The notes under the pieces: generated by a model
The model's database searches: none
What the model was told of the DNA's origin: nothing
The model's input: the letters and a program-made list of their open reading frames with translations, nothing else
Translations under genes and position numbers: made by a program
Source of the DNA: Cherax quadricarinatus
Taxonomy: Eukaryota; Arthropoda; Malacostraca; Decapoda; Parastacidae
Length of the DNA stretch: 64,000 nucleotides
Direction: 5' to 3'
Assembly: GCF_038502225.1 (NCBI RefSeq)
Contig: NW_027196416.1
Location: 1-64,000 of the forward strand
Part shown: piece after piece, positions 1-11,725 of the stretch
Numbering within the stretch: the stretch's first letter is position 1
How the letters are laid out: the number at the start of each line of letters is the position of its first letter

Positions 1-48
1 TGGCTGACTGTCTGTGTGGCTGACTGTCTGTGTGGCTGACTGCCTGCC
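1..48. repeat. short 16-bp tandem repeat, three copies
   Basis: Three consecutive copies of TGGCTGACTGTCTGTG; the third copy has TGCC at its end. The array may extend left of the window. Confidence 0.8.
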
Positions 49-798
49 TACCTCCTCTGCCACTACTGTTGGATGTCAATGCCTCTCCAGATTTCAAGCT
101 GAAGTGTGTTTGTTTGCCTCTCAAAAAAATCGCAGTGTCTTCAAATAAGCAAGTATCCCAGGGCAGGTAGTGTGTGTGCTGGTGTCTTGGAACCAATTAT
201 CATAAGACCATGTGTTTTGGGGTTAGAGTTACGACAGTTTTGAGGTAAGATGCTTCTTCTGGAACGGTTAAACATTGTAACTCAAGTGACCTCTGTACTT
301 CATAGTATAATATATCTGCGGTTCTAATACAAAAGTAATATTATGCTTTTTAATATTTTAATATTACAGTGGGTTTGTATATTACTCATATTTTATTAAT
401 GACAATCCTGCCAGCAAGATTATGTGAATCACAAATGTTGTCATTGATCATTTTCAGTCTCAGGAATCTGAAGAACTCACATGACTAACTAATGTAACTT
501 TATGAAGAATATAAATCGGCAAAATTTTTAGAGGCCCTCTCAGATCTTAAATAACTCGACTAAAACATTGCAAAATTCGTACGAACCTTTTCAACAAGAT
601 AAACTTCATTAAATCTAATTTTAAGACAAAAACACTTATGGACATATGTGAAGTAGATTCTTGGTATCTATAGATGGAAGTATATCTCACTACAAACTCT
701 TTACTTGTAAATCCAGTTAATAAAGAAATGCATTTACTCATATACGATTAATTTAAAAGGTTTAAAATTTGAAATTTACAAATAAAGTGTAGATTTCA
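49..798. other. AT-rich single-copy sequence, no gene seen
   Basis: About 750 bases with no tandem structure and no recognisable coding or RNA feature. If the candidate minus-strand exon ending at 799 is real, this would be its 3' flank; on the minus strand an AATAAA lies near 391-397. Confidence 0.5.
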
Positions 799-882
799 CT
801 ACAAGTAATTTCCTTCACTTAGATCTACTAACCTTCGCAGTTTCTCTTTTGAATCTTCGTCATCGGTGATAAGACTGATTCT
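799..882 (-). other. candidate terminal coding exon, unknown protein
   Basis: On the minus strand, 27 codons followed by TAG read RISLITDDEDSKEKL... and end in GNYL. The segment is charged, amphipathic-looking and non-repetitive, unlike the repeat-encoded reading immediately upstream. It is continuous with an open frame through the satellite, so the true 5' border is unknown; an AG lies at the satellite junction (GTCACAAG just before AGAATC), but there is no good pyrimidine tract. I do not recognise a family. It could be a genuine last exon whose intron holds the satellite, or a chance frame of 84 bases. Only the reading frame is observed; exon status is inference. Confidence 0.22.
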
Positions 883-1424
883 CTTGTGACCCCTCACCTG
901 TACCAACATCTGTACTAACATCCATGGTGACGTAACATCCATGGTGACGTAACTCTTGTGACCCCTCACCTGTACCAACATCTGTACTAACATCCATGGT
1001 GACGTAACATCCATGGTGACGTAACTCTTGTGACCCCTCACCTGTACCAACATCTGTACTAACATCCATGGTGACGTAACTCTTGTGACCCCTCACCTGT
1101 ACCAACATCTGTACTAACATCCATGGTGACGTAACATCCATGGTGACGTAACTCTTGTGACCCCTCACCTGTACCAACATCTGTACTAACATCCATGGTG
1201 ACGTAACTCTTGTGACGACTCACCTGACATCCCCTAACATCCATGGTGTACTCAACACCTGTACCAACATCTGTACTAACATCCATGGTGACGTAACTCT
1301 TGTGACCCCTCACCTGTACCAACATCTGTACTAACATCCATGGTGACGTAACTCTTGTGACCCCTCACCTGTACCAACATCTGTACTAACATCCATGGTG
1401 ACGTAACATCCATGGTGACGTAAC
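881..1424. repeat. satellite, higher-order block (55- and 72-bp units)
   Basis: A 38-bp segment (starts CTCTTGTGACCCCTCACC, contains CTGTACTAACA) alternates with one or two copies of the 17-bp unit in its ACATCCATGGTGACGTA form. Unit starts at 881, 953, 1025 and 1080 give spacings of 72, 72 and 55. Near 1205-1260 the units are disordered. This block keeps TGACGTAA, where the long array to the right mostly has TGACATAA. Confidence 0.9.
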
Positions 1425-4400
1425 ATCCATGGTGACATAACATCCATGGTGACATAACATCCATGGTGGCATAACATCCATGGTGACATAACATCCATGG
1501 TGACATAACATCCATGGTGACATAACTTTCGTGGGGACATAACATCCATGGTGACATAACACCCATGGTGACATAACATCAATGGCAACATAACATCCAT
1601 GGTAGCATAAAATCCATAGTGACATAACATCCATGGTGACATAACATCCATTGTGACATAACATCCATGGTGACATAACATCCATGGTGACATAACATCC
1701 ATGGTGACATAACTTCCGTGGTGACATAACATCCATGGTGACATAACGCCCATGGTGACATAACATCCATGGTGACATAACATCCATGGTGACATAACAT
1801 CCATGGTGACATAACATCCATGGTGACATAACATCCATTGTGACATAACATCCATGGTGACATAACATCCGTGGTGACATAACATCCATGGTGACATAAC
1901 ATCCATGGTGACATAACATCAATGGTAACGTAACATCCATGCTGACATAACATCCATGGTGACATAACATCCATGCTGACATAACTTCCGTGGTGACATA
2001 ACATCCATGGTGAGATAACATCCATGGTGACATAACATCCATGGTGACATAACATCCATGGTAACATAACATCCATGGTGACATAACTTCCATGGTGACA
2101 TAACATCCATGGTGACAACTTCCATGGTGACATAACATCCATGGTGACATAACATCCATGGTGACAAAACATACATGGTGACATAACTTCCATGGTGACA
2201 TAACATCCATGGAGACATAACATCCATGGTGACATAACATCAATGGTGACATAACTTTCATGGTGGCATAACATCCATGGTGACATAACATCCATGGTGA
2301 CGTAACATCCATGGTGACATAACATCCATGGTGACATAGCATCCATGGTGACATGACATCCATGGTGACATGACATCCATGGTGACATAACATCCATGGT
2401 GACATAACATCCATGGTGACATTACATCCAAGGTGACAACATCCATGGTGACATGACATCCATGGTGACATAACATCCATGGTGACATAACATCCATGGT
2501 GACACAACATCCAGGTGACATGACATCCATGGTGACATAACATCCATGGTGACATAACGTTCATGGTGGCATAACATCCATGGTGACATAACATCTATGG
2601 TGACATAACATCCATGGTGACATAACATCCATGGTGACATAACATCCATGGTGACATAACGTTCATGGTGGCATAACATCCATGGTGGCATAACATCCAT
2701 GGTGACATAACATCTATGGTGACATAACATCCATGGTGACATAACATCCATGGTGACATAACATCCATGGTGACATAACATCCATGGTGACATGACATCT
2801 ATGATGACATGACATCTATGGTGACATAACATCCATGGTGACATAACATCCATGGTGACATAACATCCATGGTGACATAACATCCATGGTAACATAACAT
2901 CAATGGTGACATAACATCCATGGTGACATAACATCCATGGTGACATAACATCCATGGTGACATAGCATCTATGGTGACATAACATCCATGGTGACATAAC
3001 ATCCATGGTGACATAACATCTATGGTGACATAACATCCAAGGTGACATGACATCCATGCTGGCATAACATCCATGGTGACATAACATCCATGGTGACATA
3101 ACATCCATGGTGACATAGCATCCATGGTGACATGGCATCCATGGTGACATAACATCCATGGTGACATGACATCCATGGTGACATAACATACATGGTGACA
3201 TAGCATCCATGGTGACATTACATCCAAGGTGACAACATCCATGGTGACATGACATCGATGGTGACATGACATCCATGGTGACATAACATCCATGGTGACA
3301 TAACATCCATGGTGACACAACATCCAGGTGACATGACATCCATGGTGACATAACATCCATGGTGACATAACGTTCATGGTGGCATGACATCCATGGTGAC
3401 ATAACATCTATGGTGACATAACATCCATGGTGACATAACATCCATGGTGACATAAAATCCATGGTGACATAACATCCATGGTGACATGACATCTATGGTG
3501 ACATGACATCTATGGTGACATAACATCCATGGTGACATAACATCCATGGTGACATAACATCCATGGTGACATAACCATGGTAACATAACATCAATGGTGA
3601 CATAACATCCATTGTGACATAACATCCATGGTGACATAACATCCATGGTGACATAGCATCTATGGTGACATAACATCCATGGTGACATAACATCCATGGT
3701 GACATAACATCCAAGGTGACATAACATCTATGGTGACATAATATCCAAGGTGACATAACATCCATGGTGACAAAACATCCATGGTGACATAATATCCATG
3801 GTGACATAACATCCATAGTGACATAACATCCGTGGTGACATAACATCCATGGTTACATAACATCCATGGTGACATAACATCAATGGTAACGTAACATCCA
3901 TGCTGACACAACATCCATGGTTACATAACATCCATGGTGACATAACATCCATGCTGACATAATTTCCGTGGTGACATAACATCCATGGTGAAATAACATC
4001 CATGGTGACATAACATCCATGGTGACATAACATCCATGGTGACACAACATCCATGATGACATGACATCCATGGTGACATAACATCCATGGTGACATAACA
4101 ATTATGGTGGTATAACATCCATGGTGACATAACATCTATGGTGACATAACATCCATGGTGACATAACATCCATGGTGACATAACATCCATGGTGACATAA
4201 CATCCATGGTGACATGACATCTATGGTGACATGACATCTTTAGTGACATAACATCCATGGTGACATAACATCCATGGTGACATAACATCCATGGTGACAT
4301 GACTTCCATGGTGACATAACATCCATGGTGACATAACATCCATGGTGACATAACATCCATGGTGACATAACATCCATGGTGACATAACATCCATGGTGAC

Positions 4401-4784
4401 AATATCCATGGTGACATAACATCCATGGTGACATAACATCCATGGTGACAACATCCATGGTGACATAACATCCATGGTGACATAACATCCATGGTGACAC
4501 AACATCCATGGTGACATAACATCCATGGTGACATAACATCCATGGTGACAACATCCATGGTGACATAACATCCATGGTGACATAACATCCATGGTAACAT
4601 AACATCTATGGTGACATAACATCTATGGTGACATAACATCCATGGGGACATAACATCCATGGTGACATAACATCCATGGTGACAACATCCATGGTGACAT
4701 AACATCCATTGTGACATAACATCCATGGTGACATAACATCTATCGTGACATAACATCTATGGTGACATAACATCTATGGTGACA
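1425..4784. repeat. 17-bp satellite (ACATCCATGGTGACATA)
   Basis: About 200 head-to-tail copies of a 17-bp unit centred on the CCATGG palindrome, with point variants (CTATGG, CCATGC, TTCCGTGG) and occasional deletions. Because 17 is not a multiple of 3, all minus frames show a 17-residue periodic translation (MDVMSPWMLCHHGCYVT); these open frames are products of the repeat. Confidence 0.95.
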
Positions 4785-5352
4785 TGTTGACAATATCAGT
4801 CACTATCTTTCCAACATTTCTCAACTTAAGATTCACTTTCCACATAAAAACTGATTACTGCTTATAGAAACTTAATATCCACTCATTACATATGTAACAT
4901 CTGCAGTGTAATTTCTCACAAAACACAAAAAACGGCTTGATACAGGTAACTGATATATTTTTCGTAATGTACACATCATAAAAAGCATCAATATATTAAT
5001 CGATACTTCGTATATTAGATTTTGCACAGTTAAATCTGCAGAAGTTATAACTGTGTTTCAAGCTCCGCCGCTGACATTCTTCAATGTATTAATATGTGTA
5101 AGAGTTATTATATTAATATGGAGGCCAAACTGAGCCTTCTTTCTTGTAAAATCATAATTAATTACTATGGATATACTTTCATATAATTGAATTTTAATGT
5201 AGGGAAAATATTCCTGAAAGTTAGTTTATAGTGTGAATGAGGAGGAAGGAAGGAGGGAGGGGGACTGGAGAGGTAGTGTGAGGTATGATGCTAGCTTACT
5301 GCTCTGTTGGTTTCTGATACCAGGATGTTTACAATGAAACAATGTAAGAAGT
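4785..5352. other. AT-rich single-copy sequence
   Basis: No gene, RNA or tandem array seen. A short purine run (GGAAGGAAGGAGGGAGGG) lies at about 5240-5262. Confidence 0.5.
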
Positions 5353-5563
5353 TCAGCAACTAGAGGTTTCATCCTCAATATTACATATTCCCTTAAGGGA
5401 ATCTTTGAGTGGTTGCCAGAGTTTTTCTTCCTCCTTTGTTTTCACTAGTAACTCGTCTTCAAATTTTTGTATGATTGTGTACGCTAACAAGGACCAGATT
5501 CTTGGAACACTTAGCATGTGCGGGTGTCCTATAATCAAAGTTGTTGAACCCATCCCCAGCATC
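5353..5563 (-). other. candidate coding exon, unknown protein
   Basis: A minus-strand open frame of 69 codons ends at TGA (5353-5355). Its first half is hydrophobic (contains STTLIIGHPHMLSVP) and its second half is charged (FEDELLVKTKEEEKLWQPL). The first codon follows AACCTTCTTAG, a plausible splice acceptor, so it could be a terminal exon. It is neither repetitive nor antisense to a recognised transposon. I do not recognise a domain. A chance frame in AT-rich DNA is the main alternative. Confidence 0.25.
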
Positions 5564-5690
5564 CTAAGAAGGTTCCAATAACTTTAAAATCTCTCAGCAG
5601 AAAAGTCTCACACTTTAATGAAAATTGAATGATAATCCAACAACGGCAGAAAGTGAAATTCATTGTGTAGGAGAAGCTTAGCCCATTTTA
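5564..5690. other. short spacer, nothing seen
   Basis: Single-copy sequence between the candidate exon and the start of a LINE 3' tail. Confidence 0.4.
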
Positions 5691-6178
5691 AGAACATAAG
5701 AACATATGAAAGAAGGAACACTGCAACTGGCCTACTGACCCATGCGAGGCAGGTCCAAGTCCTCCACCGGCCCAAGCCAATGCCTCAACCTAGTCATGTC
5801 AGGTCACATTCATTTAAGGAAGTAGCACGGCATCTGTACTAGTAGCACAAGCTAGTCAGGTCCAACTTACACCCACCCACACCCACTCATGTATTTATCC
5901 AACCTATTTTTAAAACTACACAACGTTTTTGCCTCTATAACTGTACTCGGGAGTTTGTTCTACTCATTCACAACTCTATTACCAAACCAGTGCTTTCCTA
6001 TATCCTTCCTGAATCTGAATTTTTCCAACTTAAAACCATTGCTGCGAGTCCTGTACTGGGTAGATATTTTTTAGCAGGCTATTTACATCCCCTTTATTTT
6101 TGTTTTCCATTTATACATCTCAGTCATATCCCCCCTAATTCTACGCCTTTCTAGAGAGTGCAGATTCAGGTCCCTCAG
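5691..6178 (-). mobile_element. 5'-truncated CR1-type LINE 3' end, decayed
   Basis: The plus strand starts AAGAACATAAGAACATATG and continues with GGCAGGTCC. This is the reverse complement of the tail of the LINE at 53.1 kb (TTCTTATGTTCTTATG). Read on the minus strand, the segment encodes the degraded C-terminus of the RT protein (arginine-rich RRRIRGDM, then HWFGNRVV and a broken WNxLP-like motif), matching the last ~110 codons of the frame at 51,097-52,995. The matching order of coding end, 3' UTR and tail supports a reverse-transcribed, 5'-truncated copy on the minus strand. Stops and indels mark it as a relic. Confidence 0.8.
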
Positions 6179-6214
6179 CACTCAGTAACAGTAACAACAA
6201 TGTTCACAGTTTTC

Positions 6215-6565
6215 ACAGAGTTAAGGCTAATGAAAGGTTACTTCATCTACCTATACCCACTGATGTCTACATTTTATTCGCCTTTAAAGATAAATTTTAT
6301 TTTCAAATCTATGGTGTTGCTATGGGCTCTCCTCATGCCATATCCTTCAATATTTTTATATGGGGTATGTCGGAACTGATTCTTTTATTGGGATATGTCC
6401 TCTCTGGCTTCACTACATAAGTGATGTTTTAGCTCCTTGGCCACATAATTCTTCTCTTCCACCTATTTCTTGGTACTCTGAACAATCTTATTTTTATAAT
6501 GCTCAAAGTTGAATGAGAATGTAACCCTTTGCTTCATTTTCGTGATGTTCAAGTCCTCCACTTTG
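6215..6565 (+). mobile_element. Penelope-like element relic, reverse transcriptase part
   Basis: Plus-strand fragments read FKDKFYFQIYGVAMGSP (about 6279-6330), then WLHYISDVLAPWP (about 6406-6444), then LNNLIFIM...HFRDVQVL (about 6479-6555). In this order they match Penelope-like RT: the FxxxFYxQxxGxAMGSP block, the W-R-Y-V-D-D catalytic block (here degraded to HYISDV) and the LPFLDVxV block. Frameshifts separate the blocks and stops interrupt them, so this is a pseudogene. The element resumes at about 8150 after an inserted antisense LINE. Assignment is from family knowledge and is strong for the AMGSP block. Confidence 0.72.
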
Positions 6566-6569
6566 TGTT

Positions 6570-8145
6570 AGTCTTTTAGTTTTTTCCGGTTATGGCCAGC
6601 CAGCCTATGGATGGTGGGATGTACATTTTTTACTATTCTTACCATGTGCCTCTTGTCAAGAAGTGTTCTTATGTCTCTCTTCCTCGATGCCCTCACCATC
6701 TATAACTCACAATGTCTCGGCTCTGAAATCGCCATTCTTCCCAGCAGATATTGTAGTACCTATACCTGGAAGGTGTTCCGGGGGTCAACGCTCACGCCAC
6801 CCGGTCCAGGACCAGGCATTGCGGTGGATCAGCGTCTCATCAACCACGCTGTTACTGCCGGCCGCGCGCAATCCAACTTACGAACCACAGCCTATGGGGA
6901 CTCTATTGGTAATTCCCCTTATGTATGCTGGTAGACAGTTAAGCAGTCACGGGTTACTGACACTTATTGTTATCTTATAGTGTATTCATGGCACCCCTGA
7001 TTTTCATTGGGGGGATGTTACACCACCTGTCGTGTCTTTTACTTCAGTTGAGAGTGATTTTCCTTGTGTAGATTTGGGTCATGTATTTTTCTCGCCTGCG
7101 TTTCAAGAGTACAAGTTAAGGGACTTCAAAAGTTCCCAGTAATTGGAGTGCTTTATTGTACTTAAACGTGCAGAGAAAGTTCTCTGTATATTCTCCAGGT
7201 CTGCAATCTTACCTGCCTTGAAAGGGGCCATTAGTGTACAGTAGTACTCCAGCCTATAGAAAACAAGTAATTTAAAGAGAGTTATACCTAGTTTTGAGGG
7301 TTCTCATTGTCCATCCTATCATTTTTCTAGCAGATATGGTAGAGACATTGCTGTAATCTTTGAAAGTGGGATTCTCTTACATTATCACTTCCAAGTCCTT
7401 CACCTAAGTTTCTCGCTCTATTGTCTGGTTAGAATTAGTTTTATATTCCGATTCACTTTTTATTTCCTCAAGTTTTCCATAGCGAAGTAATTGTCATGTG
7501 TCCTCGTTAAACTTAACATTGTTTTTAATGCCCATTTGATGATTGTTAATGTCCGCTTGGAGATTTACCGTGTCCTCAAATTCTGCCAATTCTGGTATCG
7601 TCACCAAAGGAAGACAACATGCTGTGGCTTACATCTCTGAGGAAAGGGATGGTAGTGCGCACTGTATCTTGTGGAACACAGCTTTTCACTGTAGCCGACT
7701 CGGATTTTACTCAGTTTACTATTACTCTGTGTATTCTATTGATTATAAAGTTACAGATCCATCTACCCACCTTTCCTGTTATTTCTTTATCATTTATTTT
7801 GTATGCTATTACACCATGATCGCACTTTTCGAAGGCTTTCGCAAAGTCTGTATATACATCTGCATTCTGTTTGTCCTCCACTGCATCCAAGATCATGCCG
7901 TAATGGTCCAGTAGTTGGGTGGCAGGAGCAACCTGCTCTAAACCCATGTTGCCCTGTGTTGAGCAATTGTTTGAAGTACAAGTGGTTGGTGATCTTGCTT
8001 CTTAGAATTCTTTCAAAGACTTGTTATGATGTAGGACAGTAGTGTTGTCGGGTTGTAATTCTTTGCAGTTGCTTTACTGTCACCTTCGTGGAGTGGGGCT
8101 ACTTCCGTTGTTTTTAGTGATTGTTGGATGACCCCTTTGTCTAGG
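6570..8145 (-). mobile_element. antisense LINE fragment (RT to 3' UTR), decayed
   Basis: Read on the minus strand from 8145 downward, the segment gives an RT region (TGQHGFRAGCSC; then FAKAFEKCDHGVIAYK at about 7856-7809; GKVGRWICNFI), a degraded PQG block and FGDDTRI in place of FADDxxx (about 7600). It then gives a C-terminal part near 7000-7160 and a 3' region (6780-6900) containing GGTCCAGGACCAGG in plus orientation. That last motif I recall from many decapod LINE tails. The order is consistent with a single 5'-truncated insertion on the minus strand. Several frameshifts and stops mean no product. It sits between two halves of a Penelope-like relic. Confidence 0.72.
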
Positions 8146-8149
8146 CTAC

Positions 8150-8670
8150 ATCGCTATAAACTTTGCATACTCTCATGCTAAGCGAACTTTCTTTTCTCCC
8201 AAACTCAATTCTCCCGTGAAATCTAATTTTCTTTTTCATCCCTCGATGTAAATCTTCTATATATAAAACTTGCTTTTCGTCTAATACACTTGTCAGTAAT
8301 CTTGTACATACTCCTACTTCTTATGTCACTGATGTTTCTGAGTCGTCTCCATTTCATGCTCGTCTTGTCATCTCTAATACTTTGACGAAACTGTCTTCTT
8401 CCTTTCGGAGGGAATTAAAGAGCATGTAAGACGTGTTCGTCTTGACTACACCAACAATACTTTATTCTTTTACGTCAGAAATCACAGTCGTCCCATTAAT
8501 TGGTCCTCTATTTAAACTGTCTACGTTTCTTCGAGCCTTCAAAGATGTCTTGATGAATCAGCCCTCATATATAACTTTCCTAACATGACTCTTAGTCCTG
8601 GAATTGCTTCTGTAGATTCCTGTCTTGTCAATACATTACCTCGTATCTTCAGAACACTCGCGACTTGACC
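8150..8670 (+). mobile_element. Penelope-like element relic, C-terminal GIY-YIG side
   Basis: One plus frame from about 8408 reads EGIKEHVRRVRLDYTNN..., then RNHSRPINWSS, an in-frame stop, LDESALIYNFPNMTLSPG and ASVDS. In Penelope-like proteins, the part following the GIY-YIG core has this order: VxxVRR, a HIxxWxSxK block, an RRLVESSLI block, then NMxLSPGxxSVD. It therefore continues the element begun at 6215, on the same strand. A segment around 8163-8230 (contains HAKRTFFSPKLN) may be the RT C-terminus. The GIY-YIG core itself was not found intact. Stops and frameshifts make it inactive. Confidence 0.68.
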
Positions 8671-9149
8671 TGATCTGTCTCTTCCACTCCTTTCCTCTTT
8701 ACATTCTGAGATCTGTAATGTACAGAAGTTAGCATATACTGTACCATGAATTGTCTGGGACACTATAGTGATAATGTCTAGGTAGATTGTCGTCTGGCTA
8801 ACATAGTGATGTTCACAGTATTTAAATTTATAACTTCCTTTACTTCATAACTGCTGATTAAATTATTTTTCAGATGGTAAAACTTGCTGAAAAGTTGCAT
8901 AGACTCATCATAAAACAAATTAAAATCTCACATAAACTTCATTCTTAAATTATGGAAGAAACAGTGATGAAAAAAATACCAGAAATATTGCTTTACTATG
9001 TATTTAAGTAATGTTATGAGGTGCAGGAGAAAGTTGTGAGAACAAATATTGTAACGTTTAACAATAGTTATGATAACACAAATAATTATTATTAATAAGT
9101 AATTACAAATAGGTAATTAACCTTTACACAAACTATACGGAAAAATAAG
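8671..9149. other. AT-rich single-copy sequence
   Basis: No coding or repeat feature seen. The minus-strand frame crossing 8539-8763 is antisense to the Penelope relic. Confidence 0.45.
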
Positions 9150-10250
9150 AATGAATTAGGAAGGTAGACAACCAGACTGTGAGATCCAGCACTGGGACAC
9201 TGACGGTCACCAGGTCAAACACTATCTTTCTTTATATTTTCTTGCTTTTTCCTCTTACTCACGTGAGATAATTTTATTGCAAATCTGTTTGATGTCGTTT
9301 TTACAACAATATGACAAATGAAATTAAATTAATAAACAGATATTTATAAACAATAACCGTATTCATCTTTATAATACTACCATTCTTTTATTATCATGTA
9401 AATGTGGGATCTTTTGTTCCAAGTGTTTTTCAGTCTTTGATATATTCACTTAGGACAGCTGTCATGTGGCATTATTACCGTGAAGAATATATGTTGTTTA
9501 CACACAATGTTCAAAACATTATGTTCTTTATTAGTGTCTGTCAGGTGTTGATGGATAAAAAAGATTGTCAAGTTGCACCAGTCAACACCTGATATTTTCC
9601 TTGTTGATTCACTTACAAAATGTTTGAAAAACATTCTAGACTTAACCCAGGAAGTTGCAAGACTCAAGATTTCAAGTGAAATATTTCAGACAATTTGAGT
9701 GAAATTTAAATCACAAACTATAATTACATTTTGGTCACAAAGTTTCTGTTCGTTGCTTTCAAAGTTTGTTATTGCACATAGTGCACCTTGGAACAGCTTT
9801 TCATGTTCATGAAATAACCAAATTCATTGTGTCTGTTCAAATTCAGCCTTAAATCTTCGACGCAGCAGATTAAGTTAATTTCTGACATGTAACACTACCC
9901 ACTTTCTGTTTCCATCAATAAGTTTAGTTAATATACCCACATGTGACATGTTCAGCGACATGTTCTAACATGTTCCAGACATTTTCCTAAATTTTCAATT
10001 TAAACCTGGATTCACTTACTGCATTAACATTTCTTCTTGAACTTTCAGTAAGTTATGAATGCGTTAGCGACAAGATGTTATTGAACCTTATAAAGAACAG
10101 TGTTTAAACTACAAGACTTCTATACATACATTACTTTGTTATTGTCGTCAGCAAATATCATGACTTTTATTACTGTTGAGAATATTAAACATAATATATT
10201 TCAGACGACGTATAATTCAGGAATGAAAAATTGTGTTGCTGTCTAATAAG
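9150..10250. repeat. block P, copy 1 of a local duplication
   Basis: Aligns collinearly by eye to 55,200-56,170. Matching pieces include TTTGATATATTCACTTAGGACAG versus TTTGACATATTTACTTAGG, GAGTGAAATTTAAA in both, TAGTGCACCTT versus GGTGCACCTT, GTCAGCAAATAT in both, and AAAATTGTGTTG in both. Identity is roughly 70-75% with indels. No convincing coding frame is shared. The copy ends at about 10,250, where a dispersed repeat abuts. Confidence 0.7.
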
Positions 10251-10254
10251 GTAG

Positions 10255-10515
10255 TAGGTTGGTAGACAGCAACCACCCAGGGAGGTACTACCGTCCTGCC
10301 AAGTGAGTGTAAAACGAAAGCCTGTAATTGTTTTACATGATGGTAGGATTGCTGGTGTCATTTGTCTGTCTCATAAATATGCAAGATTTATGGTATGTCT
10401 TGCTACTTCTACTTTCACTTAGGTTACACTACACATACATGTACACGTTTATTTATACACACTCATCTGAGTTTTCTTTGAGTTTTTGTTCTTATTACTT
10501 TTCCTTTCATATCAC
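10255..10515. repeat. dispersed repeat fragment (decapod-type)
   Basis: Begins TAGTAGGTTGGTAGACAGC and contains GGGAGGTACTACCGTCCTGC and AAAACGAAAGCCTG. From memory, this sequence and its pyrimidine-rich right part are very common in decapod genomes and transcripts. Only one copy is in the window. Class (SINE or LINE tail) is not determined. Confidence 0.5.
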
Positions 10516-10685
10516 TGGGGAGGAGCCACAACCGCTGAACCTGGGAGAGTGAAAAAGGGAGTTCATCTGAGGGCCCACAGATGGACTTCTGGAGACAGAA
10601 CTAGGGCAAGCAAACACACGCACGCTCACATACACACACACACACACACACACACCTCTTCTCTCACAAAAAAAAAAAAAAAAAA

Positions 10686-11714
10686 ATGGTGGGGACTCGC
10701 AGGAACCATGGATCAGATGAGAATGGTTCTGGTATGGAGGAGTGGATGGAGGAGCAGTGGAAAAGGATGGAACAAGAGTGGGAGAGAAAATTAGGAGAGC
10801 TTTCTGAAAAAATGGAGAAAGAGCTCTCTGTGAAATTGGAAAAGAGGTTGTAGAAGGAGACAAAGAATTGGGAGGCACAAGTCGAAACTGCAGTAGCCAA
10901 GATAAGGGTCCTAGAAGTTGAGATAAATAGGCTGAAGCGAGTTACAGGGGCAATGACCAGAGAAGACACAGCATATGAAGCTGCGAGGCCGAACAGGAAG
11001 GAAGGAATTATGAATTATGCTAAGGTCATATCAGCCTGCCAAGGAGGACCAAGGAGTGAAAGGGAAGAACAGCTGGTTGCAGATGGAGAGGGTGATAGGT
11101 CGAATGCTGAGGCACAACCAGGCTATCAGGAGCCACTGGAAAAATCAAGGGAGAAACTGACCACATACAGGCAGGATCCAGAGTCACAGAGGGTGAGGCA
11201 ATGGGAGGAAGAAAGGGCAAAATCAGTGTTTATCCATGGGCTTCAGGAGAGAGAGGAAAGGACACACACTGAAAGGCAGCAGGAAGAAAGAAAGGAGATT
11301 GAGAAAATCATCACGGAAATAGGTGAAGATATGGACGAGATTGTAAATTTTCAGAGAATAGGGGGGTACTCGAAGGGGAGAAACCGACCAATCAAGCTGA
11401 TTCTCAGGACGGAAACAGTGCGGAACAGGATCCTCCAAGAGAAACCACGATTGAAATACTCGGAAGAGTACAAGAGGGTGTTCCTAGACAGAGACAGAAC
11501 AAAATCAGAACGACAGCAGCTGAGGGAGAGGACAAAAAAGCGAAAGGAGCTAGGAAAAGAGACAAGGATGGAACCAGCAGAGGTCAGTCAGAGCAGAACA
11601 GAACAGCAAGGGCAAGCACACACACAACTATTCTCAGAACCATACAACCTATCACACCATCCCAACACACACTACAATCCATACCCACAGCCTCCACCCA
11701 ACACCGAGCTATAG
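10686..11714 (+). pseudogene. LINE ORF1 protein, one in-frame stop
   Basis: LINE ORF1 proteins are RNA-binding chaperones that coat element RNA. The frame starts at ATG 10,686 just after the A run, gives 55 residues rich in E, K and W, meets TAG at 10,851, then stays open in the same frame to TAG ending at 11,714 (about 342 codons in all; 253 from the next usable ATG at 10,953). A central block (about 11,215-11,530) contains KSVFIHGL, FQRIGGYSKGRNRP and a charged ERQQLRERTKKRK stretch. This resembles the RRM-like and C-terminal part of L1-type ORF1 proteins. The tail is rich in P, Y and H. ORF2 starts 11 bp after the stop. A downstream start would skip the stop. Confidence 0.7.
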
Positions 11715-11725
11715 AATCCCACAGT

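Noticed and set aside
9404..9667. Small frames on both strands within block P
   Set aside because: Not preserved in the paralogous copy at 55.4-55.6 kb, so unlikely to be coding.
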